NCBI RefSeq assembly: GCF_004322775.1
Contig: NZ_CP036403.1
Coordinates: forward strand, 868,001 to 932,000
Direction: 5' to 3'
Source of the DNA: Ornithinimicrobium sufpigmenti
Lineage (GTDB): Bacteria; Actinomycetota; Actinomycetes; Actinomycetales; Dermatophilaceae
Length of the DNA stretch: 64,000 nt
The notes beneath the pieces were generated by a model, which was given only the letters and a program-made list of their open reading frames with translations, did not search any database and was not told the DNA's origin. The translations under genes and the position numbers were made by a program. Of the stretch, positions 1 to 7,656 are shown one piece after another; position 1 is the stretch's first letter, and every line of letters starts with the position of its first letter.

Positions 1-391
1 CGTCGGAGATCACCGCGTCCTCGGCGCCCAGGAGCACCTCGAAGATGCCGCCGTTGGCGTCGAAGCAGGAGGGGAAGAGGATCGAGTCCTCGGTGCCGAC
101 GAAGTCGGCGATCGCCCGCTCGAGGTCGCGGTGCTGGGTCTGGGTGCCGCAGATGAACCGGACCGAGGCCATCCCGAAGCCCCACTCGTCCAGGGCGTCC
201 CGCGCGGCGCCGACGATCTCGGGGTGGTCGGCCAGCCCCAGGTAGTTGTTGGCGCAGAAGTTCAGCGCCTCGCCCTGGGTGGTGGCGATGTGGCTGCTCT
301 GCGGCGTGGTGATCAGCCGTTCCTTCTTGGTCAGCCCGTCCGCCTCGATCTGGGCCAGCTCCGCGCGCAGCTGCTCCTTGACTCCATACAT
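1..391 (-). CDS. kbl: Glycine C-acetyltransferase (2-amino-3-ketobutyrate CoA ligase), partial
   Basis: This is the second enzyme of threonine degradation: it cleaves 2-amino-3-ketobutyrate with CoA to glycine and acetyl-CoA, using pyridoxal phosphate in the cytoplasm. Only the first ~130 residues lie in the window; the end is cut off at base 1. The protein opens [20 protein letters not shown], followed by the family segment [13 protein letters not shown] and later [14 protein letters not shown], all typical of Kbl in the alpha-oxoamine synthase family. The PLP lysine lies beyond the edge. The ATG at 389-391 is preceded by GGAGAGAG, and the gene starts 10 bases after the tdh stop on the same strand, so the two form an operon. 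Identification is secure. Confidence 0.93.
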   Translation of the reverse strand, partial: MYGVKEQLRAELAQIEADGLTKKERLITTPQSSHIATTQGEALNFCANNYLGLADHPEIVGAARDALDEWGFGMASVRFICGTQTQHRDLERAIADFVGTEDSILFPSCFDANGGIFEVLLGAEDAVISD

Positions 392-401
392 GTCTCTCTC
401 C

Positions 402-1451
402 TCAGCTCCAGTCCATGATGACCTTGCCGACCTCGCCGGAGCGGGCGGCCGCGAAGGCGTCCTCCCACTGCTCGGCGGGGAAGCGGTGGGTGATGACCGA
501 GCGGATCCGGTCGCGCAGCAGCTCCGAGGTCTGCAGCATGGCGGTCATCTTGTACCAGGTCTCGTACATCTCCCGGCCGTAGATCCCCTTCAGCGTGATC
601 ATGTGCGTGATCACCTTGCCCCAGTCGATCGCGTAGGGCTCGGCGGGCAGCCCCAGCATGGCCACCTTCGCGCCGTGGGTGCAGTTGTCGATGAGCTCGC
701 TCATCGCGTGCGGGCTGCCGCTCATCTCCAGCACCACGTCGAAACCCTCGGTCATGCCCAGCCGCCGCTGCGCGTCCGCGACCCGCTCGCGGGAGACGTC
801 GACGGCCAGGTCGGCACCGACCGCCCGCGCCTGCTCTAGGCGCGGTGCCGAGACGTCGGTCACCACGACATACCGGGAGCCGGCGTGCCGGGCCACCGCC
901 GCGGCCATCACGCCGATCGGCCCCGCACCGGTGATGAGCACGTCCTCGCCCTCCAGCGGGAAGGACAGGGCGGTGTGCACGGCGTTGCCGAGCGGGTCGA
1001 AGACGGCACCCAGGTCCGGGTCGATGAGCTCGGGCTGGACCCAGACGTTGCTGTGCGGCACGACCACGTAGTCGGCGAAGCAGCCGTCGCGGTTGACCCC
1101 CAGGTTGGAGGTGTTGACGCACATGTGGCGGCGCCCGGCGCGGCAGTTGCGGCAGCGCCCGCAGATCACGTGACCCTCGACCGAGCAGCGTTGACCGACC
1201 TGCAGCCCGTAGCGGTCACCGGGCACCCCCTCGCCGAGCTCGACGATCTCGCCGTAGAACTCGTGCCCGACGACCAGCGGTGGCACGAGCATGGATGCCG
1301 CCCAGTCGTCCCAGGCCTCGATGTGCAGGTCGGTGCCGCACAGCCCCGCGCGCAGCACCCGGATCTTCACCTCGTCCGGTCCTGGGGAGGGCTCGGGGAC
1401 ATCGGTGAGGACCAGGCCGGGCCCGGCGCTGGGCTTGACGAGCGCGCGCAT
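402..1451 (-). CDS. tdh: L-threonine 3-dehydrogenase
   Basis: This is a zinc-dependent medium-chain dehydrogenase that oxidises L-threonine to 2-amino-3-ketobutyrate with NAD+, the step before Kbl. The 349-residue length fits the family. Visible motifs are the catalytic zinc region [12 protein letters not shown] and [14 protein letters not shown], the structural-zinc cysteine cluster [15 protein letters not shown], and the Rossmann glycine motif [14 protein letters not shown] place the start at the ATG ending at 1451 ([10 protein letters not shown]), as in homologues; in-frame ATGs at 1460 and 1487 would add 3 or 12 residues. It lies directly upstream of kbl. An unrelated gene is read divergently about 80 bases away. 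Confidence 0.95.
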   Translation of the reverse strand: MRALVKPSAGPGLVLTDVPEPSPGPDEVKIRVLRAGLCGTDLHIEAWDDWAASMLVPPLVVGHEFYGEIVELGEGVPGDRYGLQVGQRCSVEGHVICGRCRNCRAGRRHMCVNTSNLGVNRDGCFADYVVVPHSNVWVQPELIDPDLGAVFDPLGNAVHTALSFPLEGEDVLITGAGPIGVMAAAVARHAGSRYVVVTDVSAPRLEQARAVGADLAVDVSRERVADAQRRLGMTEGFDVVLEMSGSPHAMSELIDNCTHGAKVAMLGLPAEPYAIDWGKVITHMITLKGIYGREMYETWYKMTAMLQTSELLRDRIRSVITHRFPAEQWEDAFAAARSGEVGKVIMDWS

Positions 1452-1527
1452 GGCCACCATCCTGACGTATCCGTCAAGGCGGATCACGGTCTGGGGTGGT
1501 CCGGTGACCTGCCGCTACGGTGGCGCG

Positions 1528-2130
1528 GTGGAGGCGAACGAGGATGACGTCGCCCGGGTGCTGGCCGCCGTGCGGCGGCGGCAGGCACGGGCGGGTGAGG
1601 CAGGGCAGGAGCAGGGGTATGCCGAGGGGTATGCCGCCGCCTCGCGCGGGCCGCTGGTCGTCGCCGTGGACGGTCCGAGCGGCTCGGGCAAGACGGTGCT
1701 GGGCACGGCCGTCGCCGCGCGGCTCGACGCCCCGCTGGTGCACATGGACGATCTCTTCCCGGGCTGGGACGGGCTCGTGGAGGCGCCCGCCCTGCTGGCC
1801 ACCCAGGTGCTGGAGCCGCTCGCCCGGGGGGAGCGGGCGGCATACCGGCGCTGGGACTGGCACCGGGACGGCTGGGCGGAGGAGGTCGAGGTGCCGAGCA
1901 CGCAGCTCCTCGTCGTCGAGGGGTGCGGCAGCAGCGTGGGGCCGGCGGCGCGGTACGTCGCGGTGGCGGTCTGGGTGGAGGCGGAGCGGGCCGAGCGGAT
2001 GCGGCGAGGGCTGGCCAGGGACGGGGAGAGCTACCGCCCGCACTGGGAACGGTGGGCCGCCCAGGAGGACGTCCTCTTCGGTGCCGACCGGACGCGGGAG
2101 CGGGCGGACGTGCTGGTCCGCACGGGGTGA
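1528..2130 (+). CDS. P-loop NTPase, uridine kinase/AAA-like
   Basis: A 200-residue cytoplasmic protein with one P-loop kinase core. The Walker A GPSGSGKT sits at about residue 53, followed by VHMDDLFPGWDGL, which resembles the substrate-binding aspartates of uridine kinase-type enzymes, and by LLVVEGCGSS as the Walker B-like strand. A LID-like region RMRRGLARDGESYRPHWERW carries several arginines. Actinobacterial proteins of this form are usually annotated as uridine kinase-like or hypothetical ATP-binding proteins; the phosphate acceptor is unknown. I chose GTG 1528; GTG 1504 is in frame and also possible. It diverges from tdh and precedes tRNA-Lys. Confidence 0.75.
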   Translation: MEANEDDVARVLAAVRRRQARAGEAGQEQGYAEGYAAASRGPLVVAVDGPSGSGKTVLGTAVAARLDAPLVHMDDLFPGWDGLVEAPALLATQVLEPLARGERAAYRRWDWHRDGWAEEVEVPSTQLLVVEGCGSSVGPAARYVAVAVWVEAERAERMRRGLARDGESYRPHWERWAAQEDVLFGADRTRERADVLVRTG

Positions 2131-2195
2131 TCCCCTGCGCCGGACCCGCGGATTCGTCGTGCGGCCGCACCGGTGGTAAAGTCGTTCGCTGTTGC

Positions 2196-2271
<76 letters not shown>

Positions 2272-2344
2272 TCGCACGACAGCAGCACGGGGCGGGTCCG
2301 GTTCGGGCCTGCCCCTTCTGCATCCCCGTGTCAGACTGCTGGAC

Positions 2345-3490
2345 GTGAGTGACAGCCAGCATCGGGACACCATCGAACGCGGCAAGGACGACGGGAAGTT
2401 CGACCGGGCCAAGGACAACGCCCCGGACAACCCGAGCGACCTGCCCAAGTCCGACTGGAAGAGCGTGCTGAAGCGCACGATCTCCGAGTTCGGCAAGGAC
2501 GGGGGGTCCGACCTGGCGGCGGCGCTGACCTACTTCGCCGTCCTGTCGCTGGCACCGATGATCCTGGCGCTGTCGACGCTGCTGTCCTTCTTCGGGCAGT
2601 CCGCGGCCGGGGAGGAGAACGGTGCGATCAACGAGGTGATCGACCAGCTGGGCGGGGAGCTGGGGGTGCAGCAGGACACGCTCGAGACGGTGAAGAGCTA
2701 TATCGCCAGCATGGGCGAGTCCCAGGGCGCCGGCATCCTGCTGGTCGTGGGTCTGCTCGGCGCGCTGTGGTCGGCCTCCAACTACGTCAACGCCTTCAGC
2801 CGGATGATGAACAAGGTCTACGAGGTCGAGGAGGGTCGGCCGGTCTGGAAGCTGCGTCCGTGGCTGCTGGGCGTCACCCTGTTCCTGCTCCTGGGTGTGG
2901 TCACCATCATCCTCTCGGTCACCCTGTCCGGCGCCGTGTCCGAGGCGATCTTCGGCGCGATCGGCCTCTCCGGGACCGTGAACACGGTCTGGAACATCGC
3001 CAAGTGGCCGGTGATCGTGCTCATCCTCATGCTGATGGTCGCGGTGCTCTACTGGGCCACCCCCAACGTGAAGCAGCCGTCCTTCAAGTGGCTCTCGCCC
3101 GGAGCCGCGCTCGCGGTCATCGTGGCGATCCTGGCGGCGGCCGGGTTCTTCTTCTACCTCACCGGTTTCGGTGGCGAGGAGAGCTACAACGCCACCTACG
3201 GGGCCATCGGTGGTGTGATCATCCTGCTGCTGCTGATCTTCATCATCAACAACGTGCTGGTCCTCGGCGCCGAGCTGGACGCGGAGCTCGAGCGCGGCCG
3301 TGAGCTGGCCGCCGGGATGCCGGCGGAGGAGGACATCCTCCTGCCGCCCCGGGACATCAAGGGCACGGAGAAGAAGCAGGCCAAGCAGGCCGACCTGGTC
3401 CAGGATGCGCGCGAGCAGCGGATGACGGCCGCCGGCGAGCTGCGTCAGCAGGGCAAGGACGTCGGCCTCGAGGGTCGGGGCAAGGACTGA
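2345..3490 (+). CDS. YihY/BrkB-family inner membrane protein
   Basis: A 381-residue integral membrane protein of the YihY/virulence factor BrkB family. A charged N-terminal tail of about 45 residues is followed by the hallmark DLAAALTYFAVLSLAPMI and then several hydrophobic segments (for example GILLVVGLLGALWSASNYVNAF, LGVTLFLLLGVVTIILSV, VIVLILMLMVAVLYWATPN and GVIILLLLIFIINNVLVLGAEL, each quoted only in outline). The C-terminus is a hydrophilic tail rich in Lys, Glu and Gln. No specific substrate is established for the family. The start is GTG 2345 shortly after tRNA-Lys. The next gene is convergent. Confidence 0.9.
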   Translation: MSDSQHRDTIERGKDDGKFDRAKDNAPDNPSDLPKSDWKSVLKRTISEFGKDGGSDLAAALTYFAVLSLAPMILALSTLLSFFGQSAAGEENGAINEVIDQLGGELGVQQDTLETVKSYIASMGESQGAGILLVVGLLGALWSASNYVNAFSRMMNKVYEVEEGRPVWKLRPWLLGVTLFLLLGVVTIILSVTLSGAVSEAIFGAIGLSGTVNTVWNIAKWPVIVLILMLMVAVLYWATPNVKQPSFKWLSPGAALAVIVAILAAAGFFFYLTGFGGEESYNATYGAIGGVIILLLLIFIINNVLVLGAELDAELERGRELAAGMPAEEDILLPPRDIKGTEKKQAKQADLVQDAREQRMTAAGELRQQGKDVGLEGRGKD

Positions 3491-3520
3491 GGGAGCTTCG
3501 TCCAGCAGTCCCGGCGGGCG

Positions 3521-4009
3521 TCAGCGCCGGGTGGACTGGGCACGGGCGTTGATCACCGGGCGGGACGCGGTGACGTGCGCAGGCACGACCACCGCGACCG
3601 TCTGGGCAGGCTGGAGGTCGGGGGAGACCCACACCCGGTCTCCACGCCGGAAGCCGGTCGTGCCCCGGGGCAGGACCACGCTCACGTCTCCCTGTGGGCC
3701 GCCCTGCAGGATCATCTCGTCCTCGGTGAGGTGCCCGACGGTCGCCCTGGTCACCCGCGTCTGCCGGGCACGGACCCAGCGCGGCATCTGGACGAAGTAC
3801 GCGAGCACCGCCACCAGAGCCATCAGGGGCAGCGCCCGGCTCGCGGCCTCACCCACCGGACGCTCCAGCCACAGGACGCTCACGGCCACGTAGAGCAGCA
3901 CCGCCACCAGCAGGCCCATGGCGCCGAGCACGAGCAGCCGTCGGGCCTCGGCCCGGACGATGTCGATCGCCTCTGACTCGGAGATCGCGCCTCGGTTCAT
4001 GCTCTGCAT
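3521..4009 (-). CDS. Small two-TM membrane protein of unknown function
   Basis: About 162 residues with two hydrophobic helices close to the N-terminus (LLVLGAMGLLVAVLLYVAVS and ALPLMALVAVLAYFV) and a soluble C-terminal half rich in valine and arginine. The latter contains DEMILQGGPQGDVSVVLPRG, which looks like a small beta domain of the NfeD/OB type, although I cannot prove that. I place the start at ATG 4009 (MQSMNRG); 4000 and 4048 are alternatives without clear ribosome-binding evidence. It converges on the YihY gene with a 30-base gap. No function is assigned. Confidence 0.6.
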   Translation of the reverse strand: MQSMNRGAISESEAIDIVRAEARRLLVLGAMGLLVAVLLYVAVSVLWLERPVGEAASRALPLMALVAVLAYFVQMPRWVRARQTRVTRATVGHLTEDEMILQGGPQGDVSVVLPRGTTGFRRGDRVWVSPDLQPAQTVAVVVPAHVTASRPVINARAQSTRR

Positions 4010-4100
4010 TGCATCACGGCCGACGCGGTTCGGAGCAGTCCGGTGCACGATGTAGGATGGTCGGCGTTGTCCAGGCGGCTGCGGTCGCAGGGCACCGATG

Positions 4101-4173
4101 GTGGGTGTAGCTCAGCTGGTAGAGCGCCGCGTTGTGGTCGCGGATGTCGCGGGTTCAAGTCCCGTCACTCACC
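4101..4173 (+). tRNA. tRNA-His(GTG)
   Basis: The acceptor stem GTGGGTG pairs with CACTCAC (4166-4172, one G-T pair), with C at position 73 opposite the G at 4100, the extra 5' G typical of tRNA-His. The anticodon stem CCGCG/CGCGG encloses TTGTGGT, so the anticodon is GTG. CCA is not encoded. The 3' end is followed within 200 bases by an integrase gene, which makes it the probable attachment site. Confidence 0.95.
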
Positions 4174-4211
4174 CGGAGCGGGTTGGCGTGATCCACGTCA
4201 CGCCAGGTCAG

Positions 4212-4251
4212 GCCCCGGATTCCGCGTCACGGCGCGGAATCCGGGGCTTTT
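4212..4251 (+). terminator. Rho-independent terminator after tRNA-His
   Basis: A perfect 15-bp stem (GCCCCGGATTCCGCG, 4212-4226, against 4233-4247) with a 6-base loop is followed by TTTTC. It would end transcription of tRNA-His before the integrase gene. Confidence 0.85.
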
Positions 4252-4282
4252 CACGTTGTGCAGGTGTGAGCAGGAGTAGGCT

Positions 4283-4319
4283 GGTGTCAGCACCGAAACT
4301 GACACACAGCTGACACACC
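4283..4319 (+). repeat. GTGTCAG/CTGACAC repeats before the integrase gene
   Basis: One copy of GGTGTCAG (4283-4290) and two direct copies of CTGACACAC (4299-4307 and 4310-4318) form an inverted and direct repeat cluster about 30 bases before the integrase start. Such clusters near integrase genes serve as arm-type recombinase or repressor sites; that role here is inferred. Confidence 0.55.
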
Positions 4320-4347
4320 ACAGGGTGGTGGTCGGGAGGTGGGCATT

Positions 4348-5532
4348 GTGGGCACCAGCCAGACCAAGGGTCAACTGCCGCAGGGGATCGTGCGCTTCCG
4401 CGACCGCTACCGGGTGCGGATGAACCACGACGGGAAGACGCACTCCTTGGGTGTCTACGACACGCTCACGGATGCCAAGGCTGCGTTGAGCATCGCCAGG
4501 GCCGACGCAGCGCGAGGCATCTTTATCCCACCTGCCGCCCGTCGCGCCGCACATCAAGCCGAAGCCGAGCGTCAGGCGGCGGAGAGTATGACGCTACGTG
4601 AGTGGTCCGAGAAGTGGCTGGCCGCGCTGGAGGCCAACCCGGAGAGGTCCGGGGGGACGATCGTCGCCTACCGATCCGTGCTCAAGAATCACATCGTCCC
4701 TCAGCTCGGAGAAGTGCGGCTCGTCGACCTGACCACCGAGCGCGTGGCCGAGCACCTGGCCGCCCTGGCCCGGTTGCCCAGCAAGCGGCACGCCGGTGCG
4801 CGGCGCAACGGCATCGCGCCCAACACGGCAATCGTCCTTCGCTCCTGCATCAACGCAGCCGTCAAAACGGGCGCGGGTGGACTGACAGCGTTCACGTTCC
4901 CCGAGGCACCGAAACACCGTCGGGTCCGGCCGGAGGACGAGCAGGGCGATGTCGCGACCCCGGACGAGGTCAGGGCGTTCACCGAGGCTATGCCGGAGCA
5001 CCTGCGGCTCGCGGTGCCACTCGCAGCATGGTGTGCCCTACGGATGGGAGAGGTGTTGGGGCTCCAACGACGGGACCTGCAGCACCTTGAGGATCCCCTT
5101 CGGGCCACCCTGCATGTTCGTCGTCAATGGAACAGCCAGGCTGGGGCTCTCACTCCACCGAAGGCCGGCAGCGTCAGAAGCATCGCCATCCCCGCCGCGT
5201 TGCTCCCCCTGCTGGTGACGCATCTGGACAGGTACACAGGCCCTAAACCGACCGACCCCGTTCTGTGTGGTCCGCGAGGCGCAAGAGTCAGCCAGTCCAC
5301 CCTGGACCGGTACTGGCGAGAATCCCGGGACACGGCGGGGCGACCCAGCTTCCATTTTCACAACCTTCGTCATACCGGGTTGAGCGCTTACGCCGTCCAA
5401 GGGGCCACTCTGGCCGAGCTGCTGCATCGGGGCGGCCACACCGACGTGACGGTGGCGCTCCGGTACCAGCATGCAACCGCGGCGCGAGACAGGGCATTGA
5501 CCGAACGGCTGAGCCGGGAGATCTCGCTTTAG
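4348..5532 (+). CDS. Tyrosine recombinase (phage/ICE-type integrase)
   Basis: A 394-residue site-specific recombinase. The N-terminus has an arm-binding domain (GIVRFRDRYRVRMNHDGKTH), then a SAM-like core-binding domain (TLREWSEKWLAALEANPERS) and a catalytic domain. Catalytic residues are visible: Arg in WCALRMGEVLGLQRRD, the HNLRH box, a His in HRGGHTDV, and the Tyr nucleophile in ALRYQHATAARDRAL. GTG 4348 follows GGGAGG with good spacing; GTG 4339 overlaps that site. It lies just downstream of tRNA-His and ends convergently with, and overlapping, the small HTH gene. It probably integrated the element into the tRNA 3' end. Confidence 0.93.
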   Translation: MGTSQTKGQLPQGIVRFRDRYRVRMNHDGKTHSLGVYDTLTDAKAALSIARADAARGIFIPPAARRAAHQAEAERQAAESMTLREWSEKWLAALEANPERSGGTIVAYRSVLKNHIVPQLGEVRLVDLTTERVAEHLAALARLPSKRHAGARRNGIAPNTAIVLRSCINAAVKTGAGGLTAFTFPEAPKHRRVRPEDEQGDVATPDEVRAFTEAMPEHLRLAVPLAAWCALRMGEVLGLQRRDLQHLEDPLRATLHVRRQWNSQAGALTPPKAGSVRSIAIPAALLPLLVTHLDRYTGPKPTDPVLCGPRGARVSQSTLDRYWRESRDTAGRPSFHFHNLRHTGLSAYAVQGATLAELLHRGGHTDVTVALRYQHATAARDRALTERLSREISL

Positions 5533-5750
5533 CTGTGTCTCGAAACGGTCGGTATGCGCGTCAGCAGACGGTCGACGTCCTGAGGGTCCACTCGGATGAT
5601 GCGTGACCCGCTGCGGTAGGCCGGCAACCGCCCCTCGGCGATCCTGCGGCGTAAGGTGTAGGTGCTCAAGCCCGTCCGTTCTGCTGCCTCAGCCAACGAC
5701 TCGAACTGCCTTCTGACAACCGTTTGAGTGAATGGGGTGCGCTTGCTCAT
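5529..5750 (-). CDS. Excisionase-like HTH DNA-binding protein
   Basis: A 73-residue protein with a single winged-helix domain of the MerR/excisionase (HTH_17) type: SLAEAAERTGLSTYTLRRRI, followed by AEGRLPAYRSGSRIIRVDP and QDVDRLL. This layout is typical of Xis/AlpA-like proteins that bend DNA at attachment sites or steer recombination direction. The gene is convergent with the integrase and their 3' ends overlap by four bases, so transcripts through each stop would be antisense to the other. Function is inferred from family and location. Confidence 0.82.
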   Translation of the reverse strand: MSKRTPFTQTVVRRQFESLAEAAERTGLSTYTLRRRIAEGRLPAYRSGSRIIRVDPQDVDRLLTRIPTVSRHS

Positions 5751-6119
5751 GTCCCCTGATGCGCGGCGACCAACTTCCGGGTCTCAGCGTGGAGCAGGGG
5801 TGGAGTTCCAACTCTTAGGGCTGCTGACACGCCATGGCCGAGGATGCCATCGCTGTCGCCGTCGCTGACGAACGGCTGCCTGAGGGTAGAGACGTCGGGC
5901 TCACAGCCGTGAGCGATGTCCGTCAAATAGGCGATCCCCCTCGTCATCGGGCTCTGCTTACTCTTCTTCCTCGGCGCCTCAGCCCTTGACGCATTGGCGT
6001 CCCAAGGGTGGCGAACGGCCCCGGAGCATCCGCGACCAGCGGCATGGCAGTGCGTCCCGACTGACGGCACCCGCGAGGTCGAGGGTCGCCTTGTCGGTGC
6101 TGGGTGGTACGCAGTGCGT
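5751..6119. other. Intergenic stretch without a recognised gene
   Basis: About 370 bases between the excisionase-like gene (transcribed leftwards) and the IscA-like gene (transcribed rightwards). Short open frames on both strands have no recognisable domain. It must contain both divergent promoters, but I see no convincing operator repeat. Confidence 0.5.
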
Positions 6120-6590
6120 ATGAATGACGTGATCGTCCTGCCGCCGTTCCAGGTGTCCCAGTCAGCGATCCAGGCCATTGAAGATCTCGGCGGGGCCGTG
6201 CGAATCGATCTAGAGGATGGCGGTTGTTGCGGAACCACCTACGTCTTCGCGTTGGTGGACCCACAATCCGACGCCGTAGCCCAGGACGCCCGATACGGCT
6301 GCCCAGGCGCATGGCTTTTCGTGTCACCCACCGCCGGGCCTCTTCTCGACGGGGCAGTGTTCGACTACGGAGCAACGCTGAAGCCGCCGCGCTTTCGGAT
6401 TCCCCGCAACCCCAACGTGGGCAACGTCCGCGCCTGCCGACGTTCGTTCGGCGATCCGTGGCCCGGACCACGTCAGCCGACATGTCGGTCATACGCGCCC
6501 ATGCCCTGGGACGACGAGTACGAACCGCCGCGAGCCTGGCGCCGGCAGACTGGATGGACAGCGCCGAGCCAGCCGTCCACGGAGAGGTAG
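6120..6590 (+). CDS. HesB/IscA-like protein (A-type Fe-S carrier fold), divergent
   Basis: A 156-residue soluble protein resembling A-type iron-sulfur carriers. Residues 24-44 (GGAVRIDLEDGGCCGTTYVF) match the IscA strand carrying the first conserved cysteine, and CPGAWLFVSP, LLDGAVFDYGATL and ACRRSFGDPW follow in the IscA order. The normal C-terminal CxC is reduced to a single Cys (residue 106), and a Pro/Arg-rich tail of about 40 residues is added. It may bind metal or clusters differently, or act as an orphan. The ATG at 6120 fits the alignment better than 5994. Its 3' end lies 45 bases before the tandem array. Family assignment is fairly good; function is open. Confidence 0.6.
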   Translation: MNDVIVLPPFQVSQSAIQAIEDLGGAVRIDLEDGGCCGTTYVFALVDPQSDAVAQDARYGCPGAWLFVSPTAGPLLDGAVFDYGATLKPPRFRIPRNPNVGNVRACRRSFGDPWPGPRQPTCRSYAPMPWDDEYEPPRAWRRQTGWTAPSQPSTER

Positions 6591-6634
6591 TCACGTCGAC
6601 CAAGAGACACGGACGCGACAGGTCTGAGATGTAC

Positions 6635-7200
6635 GCGGCAATAGCGTGCGACCACGCTCCTGGCGGCAATAGCGTGCGACCACGCTCCTGGCGGCAATAG
6701 CGTGCGACCACGCTCCTGGCGGCAATAGCGTGCGACCACGCTCCTGGCGGCAATAGCGTGCGACCACGCTCCTGGCGGCAATAGCGTGCGACCACGCTCC
6801 TGGCGGCAATAGCGTGCGACCACGCTCCTGGCGGCAATAGCGTGCGACCACGCTCCTGGCGGCAATAGCGTGCGACCACGCTCCTGGCGGCAATAGCGTG
6901 CGACCACGCTCCTGGCGGCAATAGCGTGCGACCACGCTCCTGGCGGCAATAGCGTGCGACCACGCTCCTGGCGGCAATAGCGTGCGACCACGCTCCTGGC
7001 GGCAATAGCGTGCGACCACGCTCCTGGCGGCAATAGCGTGCGACCACGCTCCTGGCGGCAATAGCGTGCGACCACGCTCCTGGCGGCAATAGCGTGCGAC
7101 CACGCTCCTGGCGGCAATAGCGTGCGACCACGCTCCTGGCGGCAATAGCGTGCGACCACGCTCCTGGCGGCAATAGCGTGCGACCACGCTCCTGGCGGCA
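6635..7200. repeat. Perfect tandem array of a 28-bp hairpin-forming unit, about 20 copies
   Basis: The same 28-bp unit is repeated head to tail without a single visible mismatch, about 20.2 copies over 566 bp. Each unit carries the inverted repeat AGCGTG-CGAC-CACGCT (6-bp arms, 4-base loop) flanked by the spacer CCTGGCGGCAAT. There are no unique spacers, so it is not a CRISPR array. The leftward strand has no stop codon through the array in any frame, which follows from the unit itself because 28 is not a multiple of three. The function is unknown; possible roles are a protein-binding centromere or iteron array, a structured RNA, or a recent satellite expansion. Confidence 0.95.
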
Positions 7201-7498
7201 GATGGGGACGTTTGAGAGGTCTCCCAGTGAGTGCATAGTCATGCAGTCGGAGGTCTCAGTCGACATGGCCTACGGCGGTTCGACTGGGGGTCGGTTCGGC
7301 CAGCACGTCTGGCCGCGCGCCTGTCTGACGATGTGTCCGCAAGGGGATCGCTGAATGGGACGGTGCTCCTGGAGGGCCCGAGGGCTCACCGGCTACTTAC
7401 CCACTCGGTGGGAGTTGTCCCGACCAGATGACCTGCGTGGCACCGCTTGACGAACGCCGTGTGGACAACCGAACGCCGCCTGACTAGTTTTGTCACCG
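7201..7498. other. Gap between hairpin array and TPP riboswitch
   Basis: About 300 bases with no supported gene. It contains the small palindrome TGCAT-AGTC-ATGCA near 7233-7246 and the IS-end-like sequence listed at 7371-7420. The promoter of the thiamin-related operon should lie in its right end. Confidence 0.5.
7371..7420 (+). repeat. IS-end-like sequence, copy A
   Basis: This 50-base stretch shares the 14-mer CACCGGCTACTTAC, with the adjoining CCACTC-GTGGG and similar flanks, with a second copy at 13088-13139. Both copies are in the same orientation and bracket the ykoFEDC cluster. The TTACxCCACTC-GTGGG layout resembles terminal repeats of IS256-family elements, but no transposase gene adjoins it. 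Confidence 0.6.
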
Positions 7499-7591
7499 AC
7501 CCCCGGGGAGCGCTGGGAAGAGCGCTGAGAGTGCGGAAAGTCCGCAGACCCGTACACCTGATCCGGTTCGTACCGGCGTAGGGAGCAGGGC
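7499..7591 (+). promoter_or_regulatory. TPP riboswitch (THI element)
   Basis: The conserved blocks of the thiamin pyrophosphate aptamer occur in order: GGGGAGCGCTGGG, GCGCTGAGAGTGCGG, CAGACCCGTACACCTGATC, CGGTTCGTACCGGCGTAGGGA. It lies about 65 bases before ykoF on the same strand, so thiamin pyrophosphate should repress the ykoFEDC operon, most likely by hiding the ribosome site, as is common in Actinobacteria. Confidence 0.93.
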
Positions 7592-7656
7592 ACTCGCCGT
7601 CGTCGGACGATGGCGGGTCTCGTCGAGGTACCCTCGGGCCCGAGAGAGGGACCGTG

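Noticed and set aside
4151..4173. Search for a matching attR copy of the tRNA-His 3' end
   Set aside because: No second copy of this segment was seen by eye on either strand in the remaining 60 kb; a GAGTTCAAATC-like stretch near 31590 does not match the flanks.
6635..7200. CRISPR array
   Set aside because: Repeats are directly adjacent with no variable spacers, and no cas gene is present in the window.
5944..7266. A 440-codon leftward open frame running through the tandem array
   Set aside because: The array unit has no stop in any leftward frame, so openness is automatic; the period is not a multiple of three; there is no good ribosome site, and the frame also runs antisense through the IscA-like gene.
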